Source of the DNA: Bacteroidales bacterium
GTDB lineage: Bacteria; Bacteroidota; Bacteroidia; Bacteroidales; Paludibacteraceae
DNA length: 32,606 nt
Direction: 5' to 3'
NCBI GenBank assembly: GCA_012519425.1
Contig: JAAYQF010000120.1
Location: 1 to 32,606, forward strand
Positions 17,087 to 26,945 of the stretch are shown here, one piece after another (positions within the stretch are counted from its first letter, which is position 1; each line of letters starts with the position of its first letter). Under the pieces are notes generated by a model. It worked only from the letters and a program-made list of their open reading frames with translations. It was not told the DNA's origin and searched no databases. The translations under genes and the position numbers were made by a program.

Positions 17087-18115
17087 ATGAAAGTAAGTAT
17101 TCAAAATAGCACTCTTTTAGACAACAGAGAAGTTCTCTTGTTTCGACTTAAAAATAGTTGTGGAGCCTATATAGAAATAACAAACTATGGGGCAACTTTA
17201 GTTTCAGCAGTTATTCCTGACTACCAAGGGGAATTGCAAAACAGGATTTTAGGATATAAAAATCTTGAAGCTTACTTTGCTGATGAGTATTACATAGGTA
17301 CAACCATTGGGAGGATTGCCAACAGAATTTCAAATGCTAAACTTACAGTCAATGGTGAAATTTACCATTTAGAGAAAAATGATGGAAAAAACTCCAACCA
17401 TGGAGGATTTTCAGGACTGAATAAAAAGATATTCGACTATGAGGTATCGGAAGACAAAGTAGTTTTTTCAACTGTAAGTCAAGACGGAGAAGGAGGATAT
17501 CCCGGAAATTTGGATGTCAGGGTGTCCTATTCTTTTACAGACGATAATGAAGTAATTATTGATTATGAGGTGAAATCTGACAAACTGACCCCTGTTAGCC
17601 TGACCAATCACACATATTTCAATTTATCAGGAAAGCAGTCAAACGCAACCAGCCATTTTTTAAAGGTTTTTGCCGAAGAACGATTAGAATTTGATGAGAA
17701 CTTTATACCTACGGGCAAAATCTTGCCTTTAAATTTAAATGGGTCGTTGAATGATGGATTTGATTTCAGAAAGTTTCAACAAATCAGCAATAATATGCTT
17801 TTGAAAAATGAAAAAAACATAAAGGGATTCAATACTTATTTTATTACCAAGGAAAGCCCGACATCAGACTTGAAGAAGACAGCAGAGTTAAAAGAAGAAT
17901 CGTCGGGAATTTTGTTGGAAGTTAAGACCACAATGCCCGGTGTACAATTTTATACCGGTGACTATTTGGGGGATGATTTTTTACCCTTTGAGGGAGTTTG
18001 CCTGGAAGCTCAATATTTTACTGATTTTGTAAATCGTAGAAACTTTATTGGTTCTTTCATTGAAAAGGGAAGAATATGGAAAGAACAAATTATTTATCAT
18101 TTTAAGAATTGTTGA
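17087..18115 (+). CDS. galM: Aldose 1-epimerase (galactose mutarotase)
   Basis: Interconverts alpha and beta anomers of galactose or glucose. The 342-residue length is typical. His105 (SNHGG), His175 (LTNHTYFNLSG) and Glu307 (CLEAQYFTDFVN) match the conserved catalytic residues. NYGATLVSAVIPD and IGRIANRISNAKL are also family motifs. There is no obvious signal peptide, so it is probably cytoplasmic. It starts 10 bp after the GH36 stop. The role fits release of galactose by the alpha-galactosidase and its later use in the Leloir pathway. The first 145 bp downstream (18116-18260) hold only a weak AGGGA-GTTTGT-TCCCT hairpin at 18208-18223 and no gene. Confidence 0.95.
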   Translation: MKVSIQNSTLLDNREVLLFRLKNSCGAYIEITNYGATLVSAVIPDYQGELQNRILGYKNLEAYFADEYYIGTTIGRIANRISNAKLTVNGEIYHLEKNDGKNSNHGGFSGLNKKIFDYEVSEDKVVFSTVSQDGEGGYPGNLDVRVSYSFTDDNEVIIDYEVKSDKLTPVSLTNHTYFNLSGKQSNATSHFLKVFAEERLEFDENFIPTGKILPLNLNGSLNDGFDFRKFQQISNNMLLKNEKNIKGFNTYFITKESPTSDLKKTAELKEESSGILLEVKTTMPGVQFYTGDYLGDDFLPFEGVCLEAQYFTDFVNRRNFIGSFIEKGRIWKEQIIYHFKNC

Positions 18116-18260
18116 TTTGATTCAATACACACTACCCTATTCTGTTTTAAAAAGGGATTGTAACGTATGTAGACGAACAACAATGAGTTTATTAACAATT
18201 TATAACAAGGGAGTTTGTTCCCTAATGACTGAAAAATTGAACAGTATCATCTAAAAAAAT

Positions 18261-21200
18261 ATGATCATGAAAAAGACTCTTATTCTTTTTTTATTAACTC
18301 TTCTTTTTGTTCCATTTCAGCTGTATGGTCAAAGTATACGGATTACGGGGTCCGTTGTTGACGAAGCTACCGGTGAACCTATGATTGGTGTAAGTGTGGT
18401 AGTTGTAGGCACGACAAAAGGGATTATTACAGATATAAATGGAAACTTTGCTTTAGATGTTAGCATAGGTGCAAACCTGAAGTTTTCTTACATAGGTTAT
18501 GACGATGAAACAATAACGGTAAACAGCAGTACTCCTCTAAGAATATTGATGAGAGATGTAAGTCAGGAGATAGAAGAGGTTGTTGTCGTTGGAGCTATCA
18601 TCAAGAAATCGGATTTGACAGGTGCTGCAGTACGGGTAACGAGCGAGAAGTTGAAAGAACTTCCGACAGCTAATATCAACCAGGCTTTGCAGGGTAAAAT
18701 TCCGGGGGTATATATAGAAACAAACCCAAAGCCGGGAGCCAACGCCGGAATCAAAGTAAGAGGTTCCAACTCCATTCACTTTGGTCAAAGTCCAATTTAT
18801 GTGGTTGACAACGTGATGATGGATAACGGAATCGACATGTTGAATCCGGATGACATTGCCTCTATTGACGTTTTAAAAGATGCTTCTGCCACAGCTTTGT
18901 ACGGTGCCAAAGGTGCAAATGGTGTGATTGTGATCACCACCAAAAAAGGACAAAGAGTGAAAGGGCAAAAAGAAAAAGTAAGCACAGGAAATGTATTTTA
19001 TGATTTCTGGTACGGCAGCAGCACTTTTTCTAATGAAATGCCTTTGATGTCTGCAAATGATTTGTATGATTTTCGCGTGGATGCTTATGCAAATGCATAC
19101 ATGGATAAGAATCCTACCCGCGACAGAGAAAAATACGTAAAAGATTTTCTGACACATACAAATCCGGTAAGAAACAGGGCCTTCTCAAAGGAAGAGTTAG
19201 AATCTTACGCAGAAGGTCTTTCCTATAACTGGTTAAATGAAATTGTCAGAACCGGATTGGAGCAAAATCACTCTTTGGGTTTTTCCGGCGGTGGTCAAAA
19301 CAGCAGTTATTATGTCAGTTTTGGATACAATGACCAGGTAGGACAATTATTAAATTCCGGATATGAACGATATACAGGAAAAATGAATCTGGAGCATGAT
19401 GTAAAACCCTGGTTGAAAATAGGCTCCAACAACTCTTTTATTTATTCAAAAGAAAATCCGGTAGCCACGGACAACACATTTATTGTTGCATTGCGTGCAA
19501 GTCCGCTTTTACCGATCTCTGAGGAATACTGGTATATGCGTGAGGGGAAAATTGATAATCAAAGCGCCAACAACCCTTTAAGGGACTTGAATGTTGTAAA
19601 AGACAGATATAAAATCCGGTTTTTTAATTCCAGCTTTGTCAGCGTCAATCCCATAAAAGACCTGGATATCCGCTCCACTTTTTCCGTTGATGCTTTGCTG
19701 GAGGAAGATTATACCTATAATTCAACAGAAACTACTCAATCTTACAAGATTTCGGCTGATGGTCAGGCCATTCAGACAAAAAGTAAAAATCTGAACTGGC
19801 AATGGGATAATACCGCATCATACAACACCATTTTTGCTGATGTCCATAGGTTTTCAGCTATGGTTGGGTTTAACATGTCCATGTACAACAATGCCTGGAA
19901 CAGCATCAATGCCGTGGGCTTCGGAAATGACTGGTTCGACTATAAAAAAATGGATGGGGCCACTAAAAAAGAGGATTTCTACATCAGTTCGGACTTCTCA
20001 ACCGTGTCACAGATGTCCTATTTTGGCCGTCTTAATTATGTCTATGATTCCCGCTATTACCTTACAGCTACCTTGCGTAGAGATGGGGCATCTAAATTCG
20101 GCTCTTTCAACAAATGGGGAACCTTCCCCTCTGTAGCTTTTTCGTGGAATATAACGGGAGAATCTTTCATGCAAGACCAAAGTTTTATAAATAATCTGCG
20201 TTTGAGAACTGGATATGGACATGCAGGAAACCAAAACATTCCTTCCTATCGTTACCTGACACTTTTCAACCCCAGAAGTTCTTTGGGAACAACCATTTTA
20301 TTCAATGATGGAGTTCTTGGCAACCCGACTTTAAGGTGGGAGACTCAAAAACAGTTTAATGCAGGGCTGGATTTGAGTGTGTGGCATGACAGGGTAAACT
20401 TGGTCGCCGATTATTTTTTCATAAACAACGATGGATTGTTGATGGGAAGAACCTTGGCTCCCTCCTACGGCTTTGTGGGCGAAGTGGATAATGTCGGAGC
20501 AATGGAAAACAAAGGGGTTGAACTATCATTGGATGTGGCTGTAATCAAGACAACCGACTTTCAGTGGAATTTCGGAATGACGTTTTCCGCTGATAAAAAT
20601 AAGGTTACAAAGCTGTTCGATAATGCAAAAGAAATCTACAACTTAGGAGGTTATTCGAACAATGAAATTCAACGCGAAGGAAACCTGTTTGTAGGTTATT
20701 CCATCAACAATATTTATGTCTATGAGTTTGATAAGATTGTTCAGGAATCCGATATGGACTATGTAAATTCCTTGAATGTGGGTTCCCGTATTGTAAAACC
20801 CGGAGATCCGCTGCCAAAGGACAGATTTGAAGATGGAATAATAAACGACAAGGACCGATACATCATGGGAAGAAAAGACCCCGACTTTTACGGTGGAGTT
20901 ACCACAAACTTATCTTACAAGGGCCTTGCTCTCAATGTGATCACTACTTATTCCGTGGGTGCAAAGCGTACCAGTTATCTCTACGAAACCTTGATGGGAG
21001 GTTACGGTACTTCTGCTGCCCATATTGATATGTTGAACAGGTGGACACCCGAACACACTGATACCAATATTCCACGAGCTTATTCGGATGGAGGAAGATA
21101 TGGATTGGGAGAAATGGACTGGGCCATTCAGGATGCTTCATTTTTCAGGATATCAAACGTGACTTTGTCTTACAGCTTACCCCAAAAGTGGATCAATAAA

Positions 21201-21341
21201 ATCTACATGAGTAACTTAAGAATTTATACAACTTTAAGCAACCCGCTTGTATTTACAAACTACAAGGGTTTTGACCCTGAAAGTGGCGACTGGTATCCTT
21301 CATCTAAAACAGTCGTTTTTGGACTGAACATAGCCTTTTAA
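18261..21341 (+). CDS. SusC/RagA-type TonB-dependent outer-membrane transporter
   Basis: Imports oligosaccharides across the outer membrane with its SusD partner, powered by TonB. Of 1026 residues, the signal peptide ends near LYGQ (about 24). A carboxypeptidase-regulatory-like domain follows (about 27-105: ITGSVVDEATGEPMIGVSV). The plug runs from about 115 to 235, with LKELPTANINQALQGKIPGV and IDVLKDASATALYGAKGANG as family hallmarks. The barrel ends in the typical terminal Phe (FGLNIAF). A second ATG at 18267 gives MKKTLIL and is an equally good start. It is 145 bp after galM and 31 bp before the SusD gene. Confidence 0.96.
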   Translation: MIMKKTLILFLLTLLFVPFQLYGQSIRITGSVVDEATGEPMIGVSVVVVGTTKGIITDINGNFALDVSIGANLKFSYIGYDDETITVNSSTPLRILMRDVSQEIEEVVVVGAIIKKSDLTGAAVRVTSEKLKELPTANINQALQGKIPGVYIETNPKPGANAGIKVRGSNSIHFGQSPIYVVDNVMMDNGIDMLNPDDIASIDVLKDASATALYGAKGANGVIVITTKKGQRVKGQKEKVSTGNVFYDFWYGSSTFSNEMPLMSANDLYDFRVDAYANAYMDKNPTRDREKYVKDFLTHTNPVRNRAFSKEELESYAEGLSYNWLNEIVRTGLEQNHSLGFSGGGQNSSYYVSFGYNDQVGQLLNSGYERYTGKMNLEHDVKPWLKIGSNNSFIYSKENPVATDNTFIVALRASPLLPISEEYWYMREGKIDNQSANNPLRDLNVVKDRYKIRFFNSSFVSVNPIKDLDIRSTFSVDALLEEDYTYNSTETTQSYKISADGQAIQTKSKNLNWQWDNTASYNTIFADVHRFSAMVGFNMSMYNNAWNSINAVGFGNDWFDYKKMDGATKKEDFYISSDFSTVSQMSYFGRLNYVYDSRYYLTATLRRDGASKFGSFNKWGTFPSVAFSWNITGESFMQDQSFINNLRLRTGYGHAGNQNIPSYRYLTLFNPRSSLGTTILFNDGVLGNPTLRWETQKQFNAGLDLSVWHDRVNLVADYFFINNDGLLMGRTLAPSYGFVGEVDNVGAMENKGVELSLDVAVIKTTDFQWNFGMTFSADKNKVTKLFDNAKEIYNLGGYSNNEIQREGNLFVGYSINNIYVYEFDKIVQESDMDYVNSLNVGSRIVKPGDPLPKDRFEDGIINDKDRYIMGRKDPDFYGGVTTNLSYKGLALNVITTYSVGAKRTSYLYETLMGGYGTSAAHIDMLNRWTPEHTDTNIPRAYSDGGRYGLGEMDWAIQDASFFRISNVTLSYSLPQKWINKIYMSNLRIYTTLSNPLVFTNYKGFDPESGDWYPSSKTVVFGLNIAF

Positions 21342-21372
21342 GATTTGAAAAAGTATAATCATCATAAAGCAC

Positions 21373-22932
21373 ATGAAAATGAAAAGAATATATATAATAT
21401 CGATTTTGATAGGACTTCTTTATGGTTTATCATCATGTAGTGATTTCTTATTTGAAGATCCAAAAACATCCATGTCCACTGCACAGATTTTTGCAGATAT
21501 AGACAACATTCAACCCTATCTGAATGGTATTTATTTCAAATACAGAGACACCAGGGTTAACCGGAAAGGTTTCTTTTTACTTTTAGGAACCGATGAGGTG
21601 CAACAGGGTGAATATCAGGTAAGAACTGAAGCTCAGCAAAGTGGCTTGGATAAGTATGACGGCTTTTACTTTCCGGAGAACAACTCCATTGCCCAGCTCT
21701 GGAATGTGCGTTGGCCCGTCGTTACGCTTTCCACAATGGCTCTTTCACATTTGAATGATATGGAGAAAAATGCTTCGGAAACAGATCTTCCAAGTATTAA
21801 ATCTTATATAGGACAAGCGTCTTTTTACAGGGCTTGTGCATTGTTTGAGCTGGTTCAATATTGGGGTGAGTTGCCCATTCCCGACCTGCAGGGAGAAAAA
21901 GTAGTATTGTCCGGCAGAAAGCCACTCCAAACGGTTTATGAAATGATTGAATCTGACTTCAACAAAGCGGCAGAATATTTACCGGAGAAGGCAAGTGGCG
22001 ATGTCCGCATACCAAGAACCTGGGCTGCAAAAGCGATGCTTGCAAAAATGTACATGTCGGCACTGCCCGAATCCGGCTTCAGGGATTTGGGAAAAGCAAA
22101 AGTATTGCTGAACAGTATCATAACAGAAGGAGGCTTCAGATTAGTCAATCAGTACGCTGACCTCTGGGACGGAAACAAAGATGTCTCAAGTGAGATAATC
22201 TACGCCTTTTACTTTAACAATGTATGGCCCGACACCAATGAATTGCAATGGTATGCGGGGTCTCGTGCCGTGTCCGGTGACCCGAATTGCTACATGGGAG
22301 GTTATGATCTAGGACTACCTACAAAGTATTGCTACGAAATAACAGACAATGGAGGAATTTGGGAAGCAGGTGATTTGCGCAAAGATGAAAGCATACGTTA
22401 TAACTTTTTCTATAATGGTAAAGCGCCAGCTCCGGTAGCGGGTTTTGGCGAAGACCAAACATCACCGCACATCAAGAAGTATGAAGACAAAAGAATTGAT
22501 GGGGAAAAATCATTTTACAATTCAGGTAAAAACGTGTACCTGGTAAGATATGCAGATGTGTTGTTACTGTATGCCGAATGCTTAAATGAAGAGAACAATA
22601 CAGCAGAAGCGGTCAATCTTATAAACAACACCATTCGCTCACGCGCCTGGGGCGGTAATTTGCCTGCAGAACTAAAATGGAACACAGCTATGTCTCAAGA
22701 TGAGTTCAGAAGTAAAATCATGGATGAACGCATGCGTGAACTTTGCTTTGAAGGTTGGAGACGCATGGATTTGATCCGCACGGGAAATTTTGTGGAAAAA
22801 ATTAAAACACACAATCGTTGGGCAAAAGAATCGGGAACCATACAACAGTTTCACGAAAGATTTCCTATTCCGCACGTAGAGATCAAGCAAAATACCAATA
22901 TCACGGAAGGGGATCAGAATCCCGGTTATTAA
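21373..22932 (+). CDS. SusD/RagB-type surface glycan-binding lipoprotein
   Basis: Outer-membrane lipoprotein that acts as the lid of the SusC transporter. The 519-residue protein has a signal peptide with lipobox LSSC (Cys at about residue 22); ATG codons at 21373 and 21379 are both possible starts. SusD/RagB features are the TPR-like segment SYIGQASFYRACALFELVQYWG, the YADVLLLYAECLNE segment, the RMRELCFEGWRRMDLIRTG motif near residue 460, and the C-terminal GDQNPGY ending. It directly follows the SusC gene. Intergenic 22933-23054 is A/T-rich with no gene, and I see no firm promoter in it. Confidence 0.96.
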   Translation: MKMKRIYIISILIGLLYGLSSCSDFLFEDPKTSMSTAQIFADIDNIQPYLNGIYFKYRDTRVNRKGFFLLLGTDEVQQGEYQVRTEAQQSGLDKYDGFYFPENNSIAQLWNVRWPVVTLSTMALSHLNDMEKNASETDLPSIKSYIGQASFYRACALFELVQYWGELPIPDLQGEKVVLSGRKPLQTVYEMIESDFNKAAEYLPEKASGDVRIPRTWAAKAMLAKMYMSALPESGFRDLGKAKVLLNSIITEGGFRLVNQYADLWDGNKDVSSEIIYAFYFNNVWPDTNELQWYAGSRAVSGDPNCYMGGYDLGLPTKYCYEITDNGGIWEAGDLRKDESIRYNFFYNGKAPAPVAGFGEDQTSPHIKKYEDKRIDGEKSFYNSGKNVYLVRYADVLLLYAECLNEENNTAEAVNLINNTIRSRAWGGNLPAELKWNTAMSQDEFRSKIMDERMRELCFEGWRRMDLIRTGNFVEKIKTHNRWAKESGTIQQFHERFPIPHVEIKQNTNITEGDQNPGY

Positions 22933-23054
22933 GATAATGATGTAGTAAGCTAATTCTAAAAATTGATTAAAGCCTTTTTGTACGGTCTTTATAGAAATAA
23001 CACTTAAGAAATTAAATTAAAAACAAGATTAATTAACATTAAAATTTATCACTT

Positions 23055-24953
23055 ATGAAAACAAGAATTTTACTATTTCTTACGGTACTTTTTACCGTTA
23101 TGATGTCGTGGGCGACTACTCCCAAGGAGGTGGAGTGGTCTATTATTGAAAACCCGCTGACAGAAGGAGAACTTCCGATGACAGCATCGGGACGATTGAT
23201 TTGGGGCGACTATAACAACGATGGTCACCTTGATGCTTTTATTGTTGCAGGACAAAGTGCAGATGGAGTTGTAGCTCAATTATTTAAAAATAATGGCGAC
23301 GGTACATTTACATTGGTTGACACGCCTTATATTTACGGGGTTGCCTGGGGTTCTGCTACCTTTATTGATTATGACAACGACGGAGATTTAGATTTGGTTG
23401 TGTGCGGTTCTTTGGATGCAACAATTCCAGGGACACTTACTTTTGTTTATAAAAACTCCGGAGCACCTGACTATGAGTTCGAAGAAGATGATTCATTCTC
23501 TCTGGCAGGAGTTTCTCCTGGAAGCGACAACTATGGAAATCATATTCTGGAGGCTTTTGACTATAACAACGATGGATGGATGGACTTGCTTGTAAATGGA
23601 AACGCGGGTGGTACCTGGGAAGAAGAAGCCGGTGGAAGCGGCTCCTCCCGCATAGTTGCATTGGTCAAAAACAATCAGGGTGTTTTAGAACTTCAAACCA
23701 GTCCTGTTACAGAAATTGGACATTTCCGCCCTGTTAACGGTGGTTCAGTCCATACAGGAGATGTAAATAATGACGGATATGCAGATATCATAGTATCCGG
23801 GTACCATGATACCGATTTAACGGTAACAGACCTTTACATCAACAATAAAAATGGGACATTTACCCACTGGGCTGGTTCAAAAGATGTATTTACCGGACAG
23901 ATACAAGGTGAAACCGTCTTTGTGGATACAAATGCCGACGGATGGCCGGACATAGTAGAGGTAGGTAGAAGCGTAAATGCGGAAGGGCAATGGACTAGTT
24001 TCGCTAATTTATTTATTAACAATCAAAATAACACATTTACAAAAGTAGGAAGTGAAATAACCAATCTTGTAGGTGGTGCTCCATCTGTGTCTGCAGGAGA
24101 TATCAATAATGACGGTCTGACTGATATTTTCTTAGCCGGATGGGCAAGTGATGCCTCTTTTTATTACAACAATGGGGAAAATGTATTTACCAGAGTACAT
24201 GTACCGGATATAACCAGAGCCAGAGCAGGTACTGCCAACTTGGTTGACTTCAGTGGCGATGGTAATCTGGATTATTCCATCTTCGGTTATCGCGACGGAG
24301 GTACGGGAGCCGAGGGTGATCCGGCATGGCCCCATTTCTTTGTAAAAAACATGTTGGGAGAAGGAATAGCAAGCAATAAGGCTCCAAGTGCTCCCACAAA
24401 CTTCGCTGCATCTTACGCAGACAACAAATATACATTGACCTGGAATAAATCCACCGATGATGTAACTCCACAAGATGCCATACGCTACAATGTTTATGTG
24501 AAATATTCAGATGGAAAAACATATTCTTATGTACCGGCTCATATCAACACCGGAAAATTGAAAGTAGGCGGAGGCGTTTTATCTTTTATTACAAGCAATT
24601 CTATTGAATTGAATTTACCGAAAGGGGATTATACCTTTGGTGTACAGGCAGTAGATCAGGCAAATGCGACCAGTGCATTTACAGTAATTTCTGTCACAGG
24701 AACGGGTGTAGATGAAGTTTCTACCCTGGAAGGTGCCCGGGCTTACGCTACAGATAATAGGATCAATATTGTAAATAACACATCAAATGATGTAAGCTGG
24801 TCCATCGTAAACCTTGCAGGACAATTGGTTGAAAATGGAATTTGTCCTACTTCCAATCAAGTAGAAACAAACTCAAAACTTCCTGCAGGAGTGTATTTGG
24901 TTAAATTATCTCAGGGTATTAGCACCCAAACTATTAAAGTTTCAATTTTATAA
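23055..24953 (+). CDS. Seven-bladed FG-GAP/VCBS propeller protein with Fn3-like domain and T9SS tail
   Basis: A 632-residue exported protein. After a signal peptide (cleavage near SWA, about residue 21) come seven repeats, each with a calcium-type D-x-[DN]-x-D-G-x-x-D loop: GDYNNDGHLDAF, IDYDNDGDLDLV, FDYNNDGWMDLL, GDVNNDGYADII, VDTNADGWPDIV, GDINNDGLTDIF and DFSGDGNLDYSI (residues about 45-410). An Fn3-like domain follows (about 442-545), then a C-terminal segment ending in LPAGVYLVKLSQGISTQTIK, typical of type A T9SS sorting domains although the PNP motif is missing. It is directly downstream of SusD, where SusE/F-like glycan-binding proteins usually sit, so a surface glycan-binding role is plausible. 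A paralogue follows. No catalytic motif is seen. Confidence 0.88.
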   Translation: MKTRILLFLTVLFTVMMSWATTPKEVEWSIIENPLTEGELPMTASGRLIWGDYNNDGHLDAFIVAGQSADGVVAQLFKNNGDGTFTLVDTPYIYGVAWGSATFIDYDNDGDLDLVVCGSLDATIPGTLTFVYKNSGAPDYEFEEDDSFSLAGVSPGSDNYGNHILEAFDYNNDGWMDLLVNGNAGGTWEEEAGGSGSSRIVALVKNNQGVLELQTSPVTEIGHFRPVNGGSVHTGDVNNDGYADIIVSGYHDTDLTVTDLYINNKNGTFTHWAGSKDVFTGQIQGETVFVDTNADGWPDIVEVGRSVNAEGQWTSFANLFINNQNNTFTKVGSEITNLVGGAPSVSAGDINNDGLTDIFLAGWASDASFYYNNGENVFTRVHVPDITRARAGTANLVDFSGDGNLDYSIFGYRDGGTGAEGDPAWPHFFVKNMLGEGIASNKAPSAPTNFAASYADNKYTLTWNKSTDDVTPQDAIRYNVYVKYSDGKTYSYVPAHINTGKLKVGGGVLSFITSNSIELNLPKGDYTFGVQAVDQANATSAFTVISVTGTGVDEVSTLEGARAYATDNRINIVNNTSNDVSWSIVNLAGQLVENGICPTSNQVETNSKLPAGVYLVKLSQGISTQTIKVSIL

Positions 24954-24963
24954 ATTAATTTCT

Positions 24964-25001
24964 CATTCACAGGAAGAGCATGATAGCTTTTCCTGTGAAT
25001 G
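24964..25001. terminator. Perfect 12-bp stem-loop between the propeller genes
   Basis: CATTCACAGGAA (24964-24975) and TTCCTGTGAATG (24990-25001) pair perfectly around a 14-nt loop, 10 nt after the stop codon. No U-run follows, so it is at most a partial terminator or an RNA-stability element. Confidence 0.5.
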
Positions 25002-25065
25002 AAAAACTTCAGAAATAACTCATTTAAAAACAATTTATTTACTAACAAAAAACAATTTGAAAGTC

Positions 25066-26895
25066 ATGAAAACAAAAACTTTACTAACTTTTGTGGTACT
25101 CTTTACCACGATGATGTCTTGGGCTATTACTCCCAAGCAAGTAACATGGGATGTTCTAACAGAACCCGTACCGGGATCATCACTCGCTATGTCAGCTTCC
25201 GGTGCGTTAATCTGGGGCGACTACAATAATGACGGACACCTGGATGCTTTTATGATAGCAGGACAAGGAAGTCCGCTAGTCAGGTTATATAAAAATAATG
25301 GGAATGAAACCTTCACTCGCATTACTACAAGTATAACACCACTTAGTTACGCAGGTGCTGTTTTTCTGGATTACAATAACGACGGAAATTTAGATTTATT
25401 AGTTGCCGGTAAGGATGATGCAGCAAATGCAAATAAAACTATATTATATAAAAACTCCGGTGCTCCGAATTATGATTTCGTAGTGGATAATGAAAATACT
25501 GCCAACTTGGTTGATGTATATCAGGGAGGAGATTACAGTTCACGGATACTAGAAGCTTTTGATTATAATAATGACGGATGGACAGATGTTCTTATCAATG
25601 GGAATCATGGTACAAACTGGGTAAGCGGTAGTGAGCGCGTGGTAGCTCTCTACAAAAACAATAAGGGAACTTTTGAACTACAAACAAGTCCTGTTACTAA
25701 TACAGAGAATAATCATTTCCATAGTGTAAATGGTGGTTCAATCCATGTGGGTGATGCCAATAATGACGGTTTTGATGACATCATAGTATCCGGATACCCC
25801 GCTACTACAAACTTATATATCAACCAGCAAGATGGAACATTCTTGCATTACAACCCTACTACTTTTACAGGTCATTATAGGGGAGAAACTCTATTTGTAG
25901 ATATTAATGGTGATGGTTGGAATGATATTGTGGAAATTGGACCCGGTTTTGCTAATTTATTTATAAATAATCAAAATAATACGGTAACTAAAATTGAAAG
26001 TTCAACTTCAAATTTAACAGGCGGGCAAGTAAGAATTGCCGCAGGTGATGTAAACAATGACGGTTATACAGACCTAATGGCTGTAGGATTGAATTCAAAC
26101 TCAAACTTATTCTATAATAATGGGGATAATTCATTCACTGTCAAAGCTTTACCAGAAGCAGCAAGAGCAAGATCAGGTAGAATAGAAATGGTTGATTTTA
26201 ACAATGATTATAGCCTTGATTTTTCCAATTTCGGATATAAAGCAGGAGATGGTACCGGAAACACAGTTACGTGGCCCAATGTTTTTGTAAAGAACTCTCG
26301 TGGGGATGGAATTCCGGTAAATACTCCGCCCTCAGTACCGACAAATTTAGCATTCACCGGTGGTGACGGCCAATATACTGTAACCTGGACTAAATCAACT
26401 GATGACATTACCCCACAAGATGCCATCCGCTATAATTTGTACATTAAATATGAAGACAATTCAGTATTTTGTCTCGTACCTGCAGACACTACTACCGGAA
26501 AGTTAAAAGTGAGCGGTCTCAAATCATTCCTCCAAACCAACAGTGCAAAACTAAATCTTCCGAAAGGAATTTACACAATTGGAATTGCAGCCGTTGATCA
26601 GGCCTATGCTTCAAGTGCTTTCGCTACAATGGTCATCAATGATCCTGCAACAGGCTTACAAAGCGAAACATTGGATAATGTCAGAGTTCACGCTTCAAAC
26701 AACGCAATTTTGATAACAAATAATTCGGAAAATACGCTGTCATGTGATATTCTTTCTCTCGACGGAAGATTGATCAATTCAGACATTATCAATGCAAACT
26801 CAAATTCTTCAATTTCAATATACAACAAAGGAGTTTATTTGGTAAAACTCAATGGTGGCAGAAATGCACGAATTGATAAGGTGATAGTAAATTAA
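25066..26895 (+). CDS. Second seven-bladed FG-GAP/VCBS propeller protein with Fn3-like domain and T9SS tail
   Basis: Paralogue of the preceding gene along its full length (609 residues). I start at the ATG at 25066, which aligns with the first residue of the paralogue (MKTKTLL against MKTRILL); the frame continues upstream to a TTG at 25057 that is not needed. It has a signal peptide, then seven calcium-type loops: GDYNNDGHLDAF, LDYNNDGNLDLL, FDYNNDGWTDVL, GDANNDGFDDII, VDINGDGWNDIV, GDVNNDGYTDLM and the altered DFNNDYSLDF (26194-26220), where Tyr replaces the usual Gly. The Fn3-like domain (about 420-520, with WTKSTDDITPQDAIRYNLY) and the C-terminal sorting segment (GVYLVKLNGG) follow. The tandem arrangement points to local duplication. 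Together with its twin it may form a surface glycan-binding layer. Confidence 0.88.
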   Translation: MKTKTLLTFVVLFTTMMSWAITPKQVTWDVLTEPVPGSSLAMSASGALIWGDYNNDGHLDAFMIAGQGSPLVRLYKNNGNETFTRITTSITPLSYAGAVFLDYNNDGNLDLLVAGKDDAANANKTILYKNSGAPNYDFVVDNENTANLVDVYQGGDYSSRILEAFDYNNDGWTDVLINGNHGTNWVSGSERVVALYKNNKGTFELQTSPVTNTENNHFHSVNGGSIHVGDANNDGFDDIIVSGYPATTNLYINQQDGTFLHYNPTTFTGHYRGETLFVDINGDGWNDIVEIGPGFANLFINNQNNTVTKIESSTSNLTGGQVRIAAGDVNNDGYTDLMAVGLNSNSNLFYNNGDNSFTVKALPEAARARSGRIEMVDFNNDYSLDFSNFGYKAGDGTGNTVTWPNVFVKNSRGDGIPVNTPPSVPTNLAFTGGDGQYTVTWTKSTDDITPQDAIRYNLYIKYEDNSVFCLVPADTTTGKLKVSGLKSFLQTNSAKLNLPKGIYTIGIAAVDQAYASSAFATMVINDPATGLQSETLDNVRVHASNNAILITNNSENTLSCDILSLDGRLINSDIINANSNSSISIYNKGVYLVKLNGGRNARIDKVIVN

Positions 26896-26902
26896 TCTCT
26901 AT

Positions 26903-26945
26903 TTAATTATGGGAAAGTGGCAGCACTTTCCCATAATTAATTTTT
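26903..26945 (+). terminator. Strong terminator after the second propeller gene
   Basis: TTAATTATGGGAAAGTG (26903-26919) and its perfect 17-nt complement (26924-26940) form a stem with a 4-nt loop, followed by TTTTT. It is 8 nt after the stop codon. It should cut transcription of the downstream glycosidase genes unless they have their own promoter, which I cannot identify. Confidence 0.88.

Noticed and set aside
18208-18223. AGGGA/TCCCT hairpin before the susC gene as a riboswitch or terminator
   Set aside because: Only 5 bp of stem with no U-run and no known riboswitch motif around it.
25057-25065. TTG start giving three extra residues to the second propeller protein
   Set aside because: The ATG at 25066 aligns exactly with the start of the paralogue at 23055.
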